From contig CAVVDT010000003.1 in assembly GCA_963747005.1 (NCBI GenBank), positions 372,001 to 436,000 on the forward strand: 64,000 nucleotides of DNA, written 5' to 3'. The stretch's first letter is position 1. Each line of letters begins with the position of its first letter. Below the pieces are notes generated by a model. It was not told where the DNA came from, did not search any database, and saw nothing but the letters and a program-made list of their open reading frames with translations. A program made the translations under genes and the position numbers. The DNA comes from CAVVDT01 sp963747005 (GTDB lineage: Bacteria > Pseudomonadota > Alphaproteobacteria > Rhizobiales > Aestuariivirgaceae). Below are positions 27,293-34,683 of the stretch, piece by piece.

Positions 27293-27709
27293 ATGCCCAC
27301 CCATCGCCGCATCCGGCCCTTCAACACCAAGAAGACCTACCCCGAGCAGAAGCTCGACAACGACTTGTGCCAGGCGGTGGTGGCGAAAGGCACCATGGTT
27401 TTCCTGCGCGGCCAGGTGGCCCAGGACCTCGACACGCGGGCCTCGCTGCATGTGGGCGATGCCGGCGCCCAGACGGCCAAGGCCATGGAAAACATCAAGC
27501 TGCTGCTGGAGGAGGCGGGCTCCGAACTCTCCCACATCTGTCGCATCGTCGTTTATCTCACCGACATCCGCTATCGCGAGGCCGTTTATCAGGAAATGGG
27601 CAAGTGGCTGAAAGGCGTCTTTCCCTGCTCCACCGGCCTGGTGGTGCCGGCCCTTGCGCGGCCTGAATGGGTGGTGGAAATCGAAGTCACCGCCGTCATC
27701 CCCGACTGA
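27293..27709 (+). CDS. RidA/YjgF-family protein
   Basis: 138-residue member of the Rid superfamily (trimeric enamine/imine deaminases and relatives). The C-terminal part FPCSTGLVVPALARPEWVVE aligns with the family signature. The arginine found in true RidA (in the PARSCV-like motif) is replaced here (PCSTGL), so canonical imine deaminase activity is doubtful. Some Rid proteins, such as 2-aminomuconate deaminase, act in aromatic amine catabolism, which would suit this operon. An AAAGGAA site precedes the ATG. Confidence 0.85.
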   Translation: MPTHRRIRPFNTKKTYPEQKLDNDLCQAVVAKGTMVFLRGQVAQDLDTRASLHVGDAGAQTAKAMENIKLLLEEAGSELSHICRIVVYLTDIRYREAVYQEMGKWLKGVFPCSTGLVVPALARPEWVVEIEVTAVIPD

Positions 27710-27718
27710 GGGCTGCCC

Positions 27719-28867
27719 ATGAGCAACGAGACCGACCGGCTTCTGGCGCAACTGGGGGAAGGGGCAATGCGCCCCTTGAGCGTGGCGCGCGCCATGCCAC
27801 CCGGTCTCTATTCGTCGCCCGACATCCACGCGCTGGAACTGGAGCGCATCTTCGCCCGCGGATGGCACTGCCCCGGCCTCGCCGCCGAAATCCCCAACCC
27901 CGGCGACTACCTGACGTTTTCGATCGGCGATGAGCCGATCATCGTGGCACGCAGCCGCGATGGTGAAATCTCCAGTTTTTCCAACGTCTGCCGCCACCGC
28001 ATGATGACCATCCTTGCCGGGCGCGGCACCTGCAAGCGCATCGTCTGCCCCTACCACGCCTGGACCTACGACCTCGACGGCAAGCTGATCGGCGCCGGCC
28101 ACATGCAGGGTGCCGAAGGCTTCGACAAGTCCGGCATTGCGCTTCCAGCCATCCGCACCGAGGTGTGGAACGGCTGGATCTATGTCACCCGCAACCGGCA
28201 GGCCAGCCCGGTGGCCGAACTTCTGGCCGGGCTCGATCCCGTCGTCGCGCCCTATCGCATGGCGGGTTACATCCCCGTCGTCCATCAGGACCATGTGTGG
28301 CAGACCAACTGGAAGCTGCTGACCGAAAACTTCATGGAGGGCTACCACCTGCCGGTCGCCCACAAGGCCACGGTCGGCGCCTGGTTCCCGGTGGGCGACA
28401 CGGTTTTCCCCGAAGGCGTCGATCCCCATTTCACCTACCAGACCTTCACCAAGGCCGACAAAGCCACCTACGGCCGCGCCCACCCCGACAACAGCGTGCT
28501 CGAAGGGCCTGAGCGCTTCACCTCCATTCTCCCCACCGTCTATCCCTGCCACATGTATGTGCTGGCGCCGGATCATCTGTGGTACCTGTCGCTCAGGCCC
28601 AAGGGCATCGGCGAAGTGGAGGTGCGCTTCGGTGTGGCGGTGGCGCCGGAGGTGCATCGGGCGCTGGGCGCGGGCCTGCAAGCCTGGGTGGACGAACTGG
28701 TCGCCTTCTTCGACAAGGTGAACGCCGAGGACCGCTTCGTGGTCGAGGGCATCTTTCGCGGCAGCAGGGCCCCTTCGGCCGAGGGCGGCCCGTTAAGCTG
28801 GCTCGAGCGCGAGATTCATGATTTCATGGGCTATATCCATCGCTCATTGACGGGACAACCAGAATGA
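27719..28867 (+). CDS. Rieske non-haem iron oxygenase, alpha subunit
   Basis: 382-residue aromatic-ring-hydroxylating-dioxygenase-type oxygenase. The Rieske [2Fe-2S] motif is CRH (Cys91, His93) and CPYHAW (Cys110, His113). The mononuclear iron site is NFMEGYHLPVAH (His210, His215), with a downstream acidic ligand in the C-terminal domain. No beta subunit, ferredoxin or dedicated reductase gene is adjacent, so electrons must come from elsewhere or from an unlinked reductase. It overlaps the next gene (ATGA at 28864-28867). The substrate is unknown; ring hydroxylation or N-demethylation are both possible for this family. Confidence 0.9.
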   Translation: MSNETDRLLAQLGEGAMRPLSVARAMPPGLYSSPDIHALELERIFARGWHCPGLAAEIPNPGDYLTFSIGDEPIIVARSRDGEISSFSNVCRHRMMTILAGRGTCKRIVCPYHAWTYDLDGKLIGAGHMQGAEGFDKSGIALPAIRTEVWNGWIYVTRNRQASPVAELLAGLDPVVAPYRMAGYIPVVHQDHVWQTNWKLLTENFMEGYHLPVAHKATVGAWFPVGDTVFPEGVDPHFTYQTFTKADKATYGRAHPDNSVLEGPERFTSILPTVYPCHMYVLAPDHLWYLSLRPKGIGEVEVRFGVAVAPEVHRALGAGLQAWVDELVAFFDKVNAEDRFVVEGIFRGSRAPSAEGGPLSWLEREIHDFMGYIHRSLTGQPE

Positions 28868-29541
28868 CCTTTTCCATCGTCGGACGCTGCGAGCGAACCG
28901 GCATGTTCGGCGTTGCCATTACCACCTCGTCGATCTGCGTGGGGGCGCGCTGTCCCCATGCCCGCAGCAAGACCGGGGCGGTTGCCACCCAGAACGTCAC
29001 CGACCCGACCTTCGGCCCGCGCATCCTCGACCTGCTGGCCAGGGGCCACGACGCCGACGACGCGCTTGCCCGCGCCATTGCAGGCCGCAAGCATCTCGAC
29101 TACCGCCAGATCACCGTGGTCGACAACAAGGGTGAAACCGCCAGCTATACCGGCAACCATATCCTCGGCACCAATTCCATTGCCGTCGATCGCGGCTGTA
29201 TCGCCGCCGGCAATCTCCTGAAGTCGGTCGAGGTGCCCGCCGCCATGACCGACACCTTCGTCGCCAATGCCCGCGAGCATCTGGCCGAGCGCCTGCTGAG
29301 GGCGCTCGAGGCCGGCCTTGCGGCAGGCGGCGAGGGCGGTCCGGTGCACTCCTCGGCGCTGCTGGTGGTCGATGCCGAGCCGTTTCCGCTGGTCGATCTC
29401 AGATGCGACTGGGACGACGACAATCCGGTCTCGTTCCTGCGCCGCTTGTGGGCGGATTATGAACCGCAGATGCAGGCCTACCGCGACCGCGCCCTCGATC
29501 CGACCAGGGCGCCGAGCTACGGCGTCGCCGGCGATCCCTGA
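28864..29541 (+). CDS. DUF1028 family protein, Ntn-hydrolase-like
   Basis: 225-residue DUF1028 protein beginning MTFSIVGRCERTGMFGVAI, typical of this family. The family has an Ntn-hydrolase-type fold in which a residue exposed by removal of the initiator Met can act as nucleophile; here that residue would be Thr2. Last gene of the operon, translationally coupled to the Rieske gene. It may hydrolyse an amide intermediate made by the oxygenases; that is inference. Confidence 0.88.
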   Translation: MTFSIVGRCERTGMFGVAITTSSICVGARCPHARSKTGAVATQNVTDPTFGPRILDLLARGHDADDALARAIAGRKHLDYRQITVVDNKGETASYTGNHILGTNSIAVDRGCIAAGNLLKSVEVPAAMTDTFVANAREHLAERLLRALEAGLAAGGEGGPVHSSALLVVDAEPFPLVDLRCDWDDDNPVSFLRRLWADYEPQMQAYRDRALDPTRAPSYGVAGDP

Positions 29542-29607
29542 AGACGGTGGATCTGGCACGGCTTCTCGCCTCCGCTGGCGTTTTGGCCGCGAAGGTCCCG
29601 GGGGGTT

Positions 29608-29668
29608 GGGAAAAGCGCCGGTCGAGCGCTTGACTGTTGTAGAGGGTGCGCTTGCCGGCGCTTTCCCC
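29608..29668. terminator. Stem-loop after DUF1028 gene, possible bidirectional terminator
   Basis: Arms GGGAAAAGCGCCGG (29608-29621) and CCGGCGCTTTCCCC (29655-29668) pair over about 13 bases with one mismatch, with a 33-base loop. On the minus strand the stem ends in GGCGCTTTTCCC, a short T-run. It lies 67 bases after the DUF1028 stop and may end that operon and the opposing minus-strand transcript. Confidence 0.45.
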
Positions 29669-29739
29669 GTGGCCTTGTGGACGGGCGGCTGGAGTCTTTA
29701 ACACATGAATTGCTCGCCTGACGGGCATGCCGGATAACG

Positions 29740-29942
29740 GCTATTGCAGGCCGGCCGGCACCAGTTCACCGTCAGGGTCACTGCCCTTCACGCGCGTCCG
29801 GACCGTAGTATCCGGACCCCTGAGCCAGGACACACCCGCACCCCGGTTCAGCGTTGTCCGTCACAACGCGGAACGGAGAGCCACACTTGCCTCCCCGTGA
29901 CCGGACGGCTCGCGAGCCACGCCCCGGGAGTGGGAGACAGGT
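29740..29942 (-). ncRNA. Candidate structured small RNA
   Basis: Non-coding segment read from the minus-strand promoter at 29949-29977. It contains several stable stems: GTCCGGA/TCCGGAC (29796-29802 with 29811-29817), GCGTTGT/ACAACGC (29851-29857 with 29863-29869) and the 12-base palindrome GGCTCGCGAGCC (29907-29918). I could not match it to tmRNA, 4.5S RNA, RNase P RNA or tRNA by their conserved motifs, and 6S RNA is not excluded. The 5' end is predicted near 29942; the 3' end is uncertain and may extend to the stem-loop at 29608. Confidence 0.4.
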
Positions 29943-29948
29943 GGAACG

Positions 29949-29977
29949 AATATAGAACAATTTAGTCCGCTTGTCAA
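29949..29977 (-). promoter_or_regulatory. Near-consensus sigma-70 promoter, minus strand
   Basis: On the minus strand the sequence reads TTGACA (29977-29972), a 17-base spacer, then TATATT (29954-29949). This is a perfect -35 box and a -10 box one base from consensus, at the ideal spacing. It points away from the TPR gene and into a region with no coding frame, so it is expected to drive a non-coding transcript. Confidence 0.65.
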
Positions 29978-30020
29978 GACTTGATTGCCATATTTTGCAA
30001 TTTATTCCCCATTCCTCTCC

Positions 30021-30122
30021 ACCGTCATGCCGGTACTTGATACCGGCATCCATGCCGCTGGCCGCGCGGCTGGCTGAGGCCCTGGCGGAATAGACCCCGT
30101 GGTCAAGCCACGGGGTGACGGG
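30021..30122. repeat. Paired REP element (BIME-like), copy 1
   Basis: About 100 bases made of two hairpins. The left is TGCCGGTA-CTTGA-TACCGGCA and the right is CCCCGTGG-TCAAG-CCACGGGG. The right one is the left type in reverse orientation (GTCA...CTTGA). A GC-rich linker of about 40 bases separates them. Same architecture as copies 2-4 and the element at 44306. Confidence 0.85.
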
Positions 30123-30153
30123 GAGCGAGGGTGGAGTGCGTGGCCTCCGGGCC

Positions 30154-30176
30154 GTCGGGTCAGGCCCGACGATGAC
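30154..30176. repeat. Single REP hairpin
   Basis: GTCGGG-TCAGG-CCCGAC followed by GATGAC, an unpaired REP of the same class as the flanking paired elements, in the orientation of their right half. Confidence 0.7.
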
Positions 30177-30229
30177 ACTTGGGGCGAGAGCGGAAGAAAA
30201 GCGCGATGCTTTCGTTCATTGCCACTTCC

Positions 30230-30330
30230 ACCGTCATGCCGGCACTCGATGCCGGCATCCATGCCGCTGGCGCGCGGCTGGCTGAGGCCCAGGCGGAATA
30301 GACCCCGTGGTCAAGCCACGGGATGACGGG
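30230..30330. repeat. Paired REP element, copy 2
   Basis: Same two-hairpin unit, left stem TGCCGGCA-CTCGA-TGCCGGCA and right stem around TCAAG. A 26-base upstream segment (30191-30216) recurs at 30490-30515 with one difference, placing copies 2 and 4 in a roughly 300-base duplicated segment. Confidence 0.85.
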
Positions 30331-30381
30331 GGGGGGCGGGTGGCCGTGATTGACGGAACCATGACCGCGAACCCCATTCCT

Positions 30382-30482
30382 TCGTCATGCCGGTACTCGA
30401 TACCGGCATCCATTCCACTGGCGTTGCGGCTGGTTGAGGCCGTGGCGGGATGGTCCCCGTGGTCAAGCCACGGGGTGACGGG
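30382..30482. repeat. Paired REP element, copy 3
   Basis: Same unit with more linker divergence (CATTCCACTGGCGTTGCGG). Both hairpins are preserved, with paired changes in the left stem loop (CTCGA). Confidence 0.85.
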
Positions 30483-30529
30483 GTGGGGGCGGAAGACAAG
30501 CGCGATGCTTTCGTTTGTTGCCTCTCTCC

Positions 30530-30631
30530 ACCGTCATGCCGGTACTTGATACCGGCATCCATGCCGCTGGCCGCGCGGCTGGCTGAGACCCAGGCGGAAT
30601 AGACCCCGTGGTCAAGCCACGGGGTGACGGG
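30530..30631. repeat. Paired REP element, copy 4
   Basis: Nearly identical to copy 1 over about 100 bases, with both hairpins intact. Its upstream flank matches that of copy 2. Confidence 0.85.
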
Positions 30632-30679
30632 TCTTAAGGGTGCGATGATCGAGGCGCCATGTCGTGTAGCCCCTGGGTC

Positions 30680-30702
30680 GCCGGGGCAAGCCCGGCGATG
30701 AC
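30680..30702. repeat. Single REP hairpin
   Basis: GCCGGG-GCAAG-CCCGGC followed by GATGAC. A more degenerate relative follows at about 30709-30745. Confidence 0.65.
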
Positions 30703-30860
30703 GATGAGGCAGTCGAGCCCCGCGGACTGCGCCCAACGATGACACCTGAGGCGAGGGTAGGGCGGCATGGTGGAAGCGATGTCGCGATTGTCAATAAACT
30801 GCCTTATAGTTGAACATCATGTGGCGCTGACGGGACGGCGGCCAGCGAAGGGAGCACGAT

Positions 30861-31535
30861 GTGTCGATGATCAGGGCGGGCGGTAGCGTAGACTTCGGGC
30901 TGTGGTTGAGAAGGCTGGCGGCGACCGCCCTCGTGAGCCTTGCCGTCATCACGCCGGCCCACGCCATCGAACTCGGTGACTGCGCGACCGCTGAACTGCC
31001 GGCGCGCATCAAGGCCTGCGACGCACTCGCCGCCAACCCCAGCGTCGACGCCGCCACCCGCTCCATGGCGCTGGTGTCGCGCGGCTATGCGATCTTTGCC
31101 CGGACCAACGACACCAATGCGCCGCTGGCCAGCTTCACCAATGCGACGGTCCTCGACCCCAAGAATGTCGATGCCTATGTCGGCCTCGGCTCCATGCATC
31201 TCCTGCGCAAGGAACTGGATCAGGCCGAGACAGCCTTCATCACCGCGACGACGCTCGCGCCCGGGAATGCCGAGGCCTGGAAAGATCTCGGCACCACCTA
31301 CGATTTGCTCGGCAACAACGACAAGGCACTGGCCAGCTACGACAAGGCGCTGGCGATCGACAATCGCCATCCCACCGCCAACCTCTACAAGGCCGATACC
31401 CTGTTGAAGATGGGCAAGAAGGGTCAGGCGCTCGCCCTCTATCGCTTCACGCTCTATCTGTTCGATCAGGACGCGCCCGAATATGCCTATGCCCAGTCGC
31501 GGATAACGGCGCTGGAAGCCGAACTCGGACAGTAG
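30861..31535 (+). CDS. Exported tetratricopeptide-repeat protein
   Basis: 224-residue protein with an N-terminal signal sequence (about residues 14-35, ending PAHA) and TPR repeats. Examples are the units around NVDAYVGLGSMHLLRKELDQ, NAEAWKDLGTTYDLLGNNDK and HPTANLYKADTLLKMGKKGQ. Presumably a periplasmic protein-interaction module; the partner is unknown. GTG start at 30861 with GGGAGC 7 bases upstream; ATG 30867 is an alternative. Stands alone between the REP cluster and a convergent gene. Confidence 0.8.
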   Translation: MSMIRAGGSVDFGLWLRRLAATALVSLAVITPAHAIELGDCATAELPARIKACDALAANPSVDAATRSMALVSRGYAIFARTNDTNAPLASFTNATVLDPKNVDAYVGLGSMHLLRKELDQAETAFITATTLAPGNAEAWKDLGTTYDLLGNNDKALASYDKALAIDNRHPTANLYKADTLLKMGKKGQALALYRFTLYLFDQDAPEYAYAQSRITALEAELGQ

Positions 31536-31551
31536 GAATTGAGCCGCCCCG

Positions 31552-32007
31552 TCATTTCGCCGGGTCGGCGTTCCAGATGTCGCGGTGCAGGCGCCATTTT
31601 CCGTCGCTGCCCTTCTTCCACACGACGATATATTTGCCCTTCAGCGTCGTGACGGCGCCGGACTTGTCGGCTGCATCGAGCGTGAAAGTGCCGACCTCGT
31701 AGGCGAGGTCTTCGCGCGCCTCGACTTCCGCCGTGGTCAGGCTGGCATTCTTCAGGCCGGCGTTCATGGCGCCCTTCCAGAAGGCCGCGATGGCGGCGCG
31801 GCCGTCGGTGCGCGGGCCGTCGGGTGGAAACACGGCGGCATCCTCGGTGTAGCGGGCCGCCACCGCTTCGGCATTGCCGCTGTTGAAATCGGCCGCCCAG
31901 CCGGCATCGGCGGCCATGATCTCCTCTTTCACCGTTCCGGCCTGCGCCGGCAGGACAAAGGCTGCGCTCACCAGGGTTAACGCGGCGAGGGTACAAACGG
32001 CTCTCAT
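31552..32007 (-). CDS. Exported NTF2-like (SnoaL/DUF4440-type) protein
   Basis: 151-residue secreted protein. The signal peptide ends at PAQAG. The cone-shaped NTF2-like fold is suggested by NSGNAEAVAARYTEDAAVFP, RAAIAAFWKGAM and the C-terminal KWRLHRDIWNADP, as in SgcJ/EcaC/DUF4440 proteins. ATG at 32007 has AAGGAG 6 bases upstream, so the ATG 30 bases further out is not needed. Function unknown; may bind a small ligand. Confidence 0.78.
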   Translation of the reverse strand: MRAVCTLAALTLVSAAFVLPAQAGTVKEEIMAADAGWAADFNSGNAEAVAARYTEDAAVFPPDGPRTDGRAAIAAFWKGAMNAGLKNASLTTAEVEAREDLAYEVGTFTLDAADKSGAVTTLKGKYIVVWKKGSDGKWRLHRDIWNADPAK

Positions 32008-32075
32008 GGCCTGCTCCTTGGGTTTCATCCGGGGCACATGCTAGCATGGGTTGTCGTTACGTAAAACATCCTGCC

Positions 32076-33227
32076 TCACGCCGCCAGCCGTTCGACCAGG
32101 CGGCGAAGGAATTGGTCGCAAGCCGCCAACTGGCTTTCCTCGACATATTCATCCGGCTTGTGGGCGACCGCGATGGACCCCGGTCCGCACACCACCGCGG
32201 GAATGCCGAGGCAGGACTGGAACAGGCCGCCTTCGGTACCGAAGCTGATCTTGCCGGTGGAATTGCCGCCGGCCAGCGCCTTGACGAAGGAAACCGCCTC
32301 GCTGTCGGGCGGTGTGTCGAGGGCGGGATAGGCATTGAGCGGGCAAAAGGTGATGGCGGCTCCGGCAAAGCGCTGACGGGCCTCGCTGACGATCTTTGCC
32401 GCCGCAGCTTCGATGCGGGCAATGAGGGCATCCGGGTCGTCGGCCGGCAGGTGGCGGATCTCGAAATCGAAGTGGGCTTCGTTGGGCACGATGTTGAGGG
32501 TCTCGCCGCCATGCATGCGGCCGACATGCAGGGTGGTATAGGCGATGTCGTAATCGCCGTCGCGCGGGCCCTTTTCGGCGATTTCGGCCTGCAGGGCGCG
32601 GATGGCGGCGATGAGGTCGCAGGCGAGATGGATGGCGTTGACGCCTTCAGGCGCCAGCGACGAATGGGCTTCGAGGCCGGTGCAGGTGACCCGCATCGAC
32701 GCCTTGCCCTTGTGGGCCGTCACCACCTGCATGAGGGTCGGCTCGCCGATGATCGCCAGACGCGGACGCACCGGTGCCTTCTCCAGCATGTCGATCAGCC
32801 GCCGCACCCCGACGCAGCCGATTTCCTCGTCATAGCTGAAGGCGAAATGGATGGGCGTGGCGAGCGGCCGGCGCACCGCCTCGCGGGCCATGGCGAGACA
32901 CGAGGCGATGAAGCCCTTCATGTCGGCGCTGCCGCGGCCGTAAAGATGCCCCTGGTCGCGGCGCAGGGTGAAGGGATCGCTCGTCCACGCCTGGCCCTCT
33001 ACCGGCACCACGTCGGTATGCCCCGACAGCATGACGCCGGGCCGGTCAGGCGGCCCGATGGTGGCGTAGAGATTGGCCTTCTTGCCCGTTTCGTCGGGGA
33101 CAAGCTGGCTGTCGATGCCGAGCCCGGCCAGTTCGGCACGCACGAAGGCGATGAGGTCGAGATTGCTGTCGCGGCTCACCGTTGCGAAGCCGATCAGCCG
33201 CTCGAGATAGGAAAGGGTCGATGTCAT
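32076..33227 (-). CDS. argE: Acetylornithine deacetylase-type M20 peptidase
   Basis: 383-residue zinc amidohydrolase of the M20/ArgE family, which cleaves N-acetylornithine or related N-acyl amino acids. Metal-site motifs are SGHTDVVPVEG, YGRGSADMKGF, SYDEEIGCVG (catalytic Glu pair) and IIGEPT. ATG at 33227 used (MTSTLSYLERL); 33239 is an alternative. Divergent from a LysR regulator. Rhizobial genomes carry several such paralogues, so the exact substrate is uncertain and could relate to the neighbouring purine genes. Confidence 0.85.
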   Translation of the reverse strand: MTSTLSYLERLIGFATVSRDSNLDLIAFVRAELAGLGIDSQLVPDETGKKANLYATIGPPDRPGVMLSGHTDVVPVEGQAWTSDPFTLRRDQGHLYGRGSADMKGFIASCLAMAREAVRRPLATPIHFAFSYDEEIGCVGVRRLIDMLEKAPVRPRLAIIGEPTLMQVVTAHKGKASMRVTCTGLEAHSSLAPEGVNAIHLACDLIAAIRALQAEIAEKGPRDGDYDIAYTTLHVGRMHGGETLNIVPNEAHFDFEIRHLPADDPDALIARIEAAAAKIVSEARQRFAGAAITFCPLNAYPALDTPPDSEAVSFVKALAGGNSTGKISFGTEGGLFQSCLGIPAVVCGPGSIAVAHKPDEYVEESQLAACDQFLRRLVERLAA

Positions 33228-33302
33228 CTTGCCGCTCACCGCGTTCGGGCTATCATCGCCGAGGAATAGGCGGATCGTGACGGTGGAGCAAGAGCGGGGC
33301 AG

Positions 33303-34223
33303 ATGCGGATCGACACGGCCATCCTCTCCACCACCTTTCGCTATTTCGCCGCCGTGGCCTCGGCCGGCTCCATCCGCGCCGCGGCGCGCGAGCTCAACAT
33401 CGCCTCATCCGCCATCAACCGCCAGGTACTGATGCTGGAAGACGCCGTCGGCCTTGCCCTGTTCGAGCGCACCGGCCGCGCCATGGTGCCCACCGAGGCG
33501 GGGCAGTTGCTGCTCGCTGCCTGTCGCGACACGCTTCACAATTACGACGACGTACTGGCCATGGTCGATGCGCTGAAGGGCCTCAGGCGCGGCAAGGTGC
33601 GCATTGCCAGCGTCGAGACCGTGTCGGTCAACCTGCTGCCGCAACTGATCGCTGCCTTTCGCGCTTCCTATCCGGGCATCGAGGTGGCGCTCACCGTCAC
33701 CGGCTCCGATCAGGTGGCGAGCCTGGTGGAACGCCGCGAGGCCGACCTCGGCTTCACCTTCAATCCGCAGAGCCTCGAAGGCATCGAGGTCGCCTGGTCG
33801 CAGGCGCTGCCCATCGGTGCGGTGATGGCGAGCGATCATCCTCTGTCCAGGCGCCGCAAGCTCACCGTCGCCGATTGTCTCGCCTACCCCTACGCCCTGC
33901 CGGCGCGGGGCCTGAGCCTCAGGGCGGCTCTGGACAAGGTGATGGGCCGCCTCAAGGAACGCCCGCGCCCGGCGATCGAGGCCAATTCGCCGCGCGTCAT
34001 GGCAGCGCTCGCCTCGACCGGCGGCCTCATCGCCTTCCAGCCGCGGGTCGGCATCGAGCCGCAATTGCAGGCCGGCAGCCTGAAATTCGTCAAGCTCGCC
34101 GATCCCGACCTGCCGGCCGATGAACTGATGCTGGTTCGCCCCGCCGGGCGGCGCGCCGGTGCCGCTGCCGAAGCCTTCTTCCGCCACGCGCTTGAAGGCG
34201 TGAAGACATGGCCGGTCCTGTGA
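33303..34223 (+). CDS. LysR-family transcriptional regulator
   Basis: 306-residue LysR-type regulator with N-terminal helix-turn-helix (FRYFAAVASAGSIRAAARE, IASSAINRQVLMLEDAVG) and a full ligand-binding domain. It is divergent from the argE-like gene and 105 bases upstream of uraH, so it may control either the deacetylase or the purine genes. Confidence 0.9.
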   Translation: MRIDTAILSTTFRYFAAVASAGSIRAAARELNIASSAINRQVLMLEDAVGLALFERTGRAMVPTEAGQLLLAACRDTLHNYDDVLAMVDALKGLRRGKVRIASVETVSVNLLPQLIAAFRASYPGIEVALTVTGSDQVASLVERREADLGFTFNPQSLEGIEVAWSQALPIGAVMASDHPLSRRRKLTVADCLAYPYALPARGLSLRAALDKVMGRLKERPRPAIEANSPRVMAALASTGGLIAFQPRVGIEPQLQAGSLKFVKLADPDLPADELMLVRPAGRRAGAAAEAFFRHALEGVKTWPVL

Positions 34224-34238
34224 GATGCCCTAATTTTG

Positions 34239-34253
34239 AGTACGCTACGTACT
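34239..34253. promoter_or_regulatory. Palindrome upstream of uraH-xdh operon
   Basis: AGTACG-CTA-CGTACT, a perfect 6-3-6 inverted repeat 75 bases before the uraH start in an AT-rich spacer. Plausible operator for the purine catabolism operon; the regulator is not identified. Confidence 0.4.
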
Positions 34254-34327
34254 AATCTTTGATCTTTTTAGAACGGCGATTGTGCGCGACAATGGGTCAT
34301 CCAGGGCCAGTCGTTTTGGGAGGGCGA

Positions 34328-34681
34328 ATGGCAGGCAGGCTGACAACCCATGTTCTCGATGTGGCCTCGGGCCGTCCGGCGGCGGGGTTGGCGATCGAGC
34401 TGTGGCGCCTCGACGGTGAACCGCAAAAGCTCAAGGTCGTCACCACCAATACCGATGGTCGCGTCGACGGAGCATTGCTGGAGGGCGCCGATCTCGTCAC
34501 CGGCACCTATGAACTGCGCTTTCACGCTGGCGATTATCTCAAAGGCGCCGGCACAGCGCTCACCGATCCTCCGTTTCTCGATGTGGTGCCGATCCGCTTC
34601 GGCATCGCCCATGGCGGCCAGCACTACCATGTGCCGCTGCTGCTGGCGCCCTACGGCTATTCCACCTACCGGGGAAGCTGA
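34328..34681 (+). CDS. uraH: 5-hydroxyisourate hydrolase (transthyretin-like)
   Basis: 117-residue enzyme converting 5-hydroxyisourate to OHCU, the step after urate oxidation. It starts MAGRLTTHVLDVASGRPA, has the HIUase signature residues (His in LTTHVLD, Arg in IELWRLDG, His in GGQHYHVPLLL) and ends with the diagnostic YRGS tetrapeptide. ATG at 34328 follows a GGGAGGG site. First gene of the xdh operon. Confidence 0.96.
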   Translation: MAGRLTTHVLDVASGRPAAGLAIELWRLDGEPQKLKVVTTNTDGRVDGALLEGADLVTGTYELRFHAGDYLKGAGTALTDPPFLDVVPIRFGIAHGGQHYHVPLLLAPYGYSTYRGS

Positions 34682-34683
34682 GA

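Larger units (their letters stand above)
29542..30860. other. 1.3-kb non-coding stretch
   Basis: No credible protein gene on either strand. From left to right it holds a stem-loop able to end transcription in either direction (29608-29668), a hairpin-rich candidate small RNA on the minus strand with a near-consensus promoter (29740-29977), and a cluster of paired and single REP palindromes (30021-30702). It ends in a short leader before the TPR gene. Confidence 0.8.

Noticed and set aside
25151..28681. Very long open frame (over 1100 codons) on the minus strand
   Set aside because: It lies wholly antisense to the HpaB, RidA and Rieske genes, which have clear family motifs. Its translation is compositionally odd (G, A, H, R and V rich) with no domains; a high-GC codon-position shadow.
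29740..29942. Identification as tmRNA, 4.5S RNA or RNase P RNA
   Set aside because: The conserved cores of these RNAs (for example GGAAGCAGCC-type loop, GAGGAAAGTCCGG, tRNA-like acceptor end) are not present on either strand.
30021..30702. Possible CRISPR array
   Set aside because: Repeats are about 100 bases, consist of two hairpins, and are spaced irregularly (about 150-210 bases); no cas genes. They are paired REP elements.
30311..30745. Minus-strand open frame within the repeat cluster
   Set aside because: Made entirely of REP repeats read in a frame without stops; no start signal and no similarity beyond the repeats.
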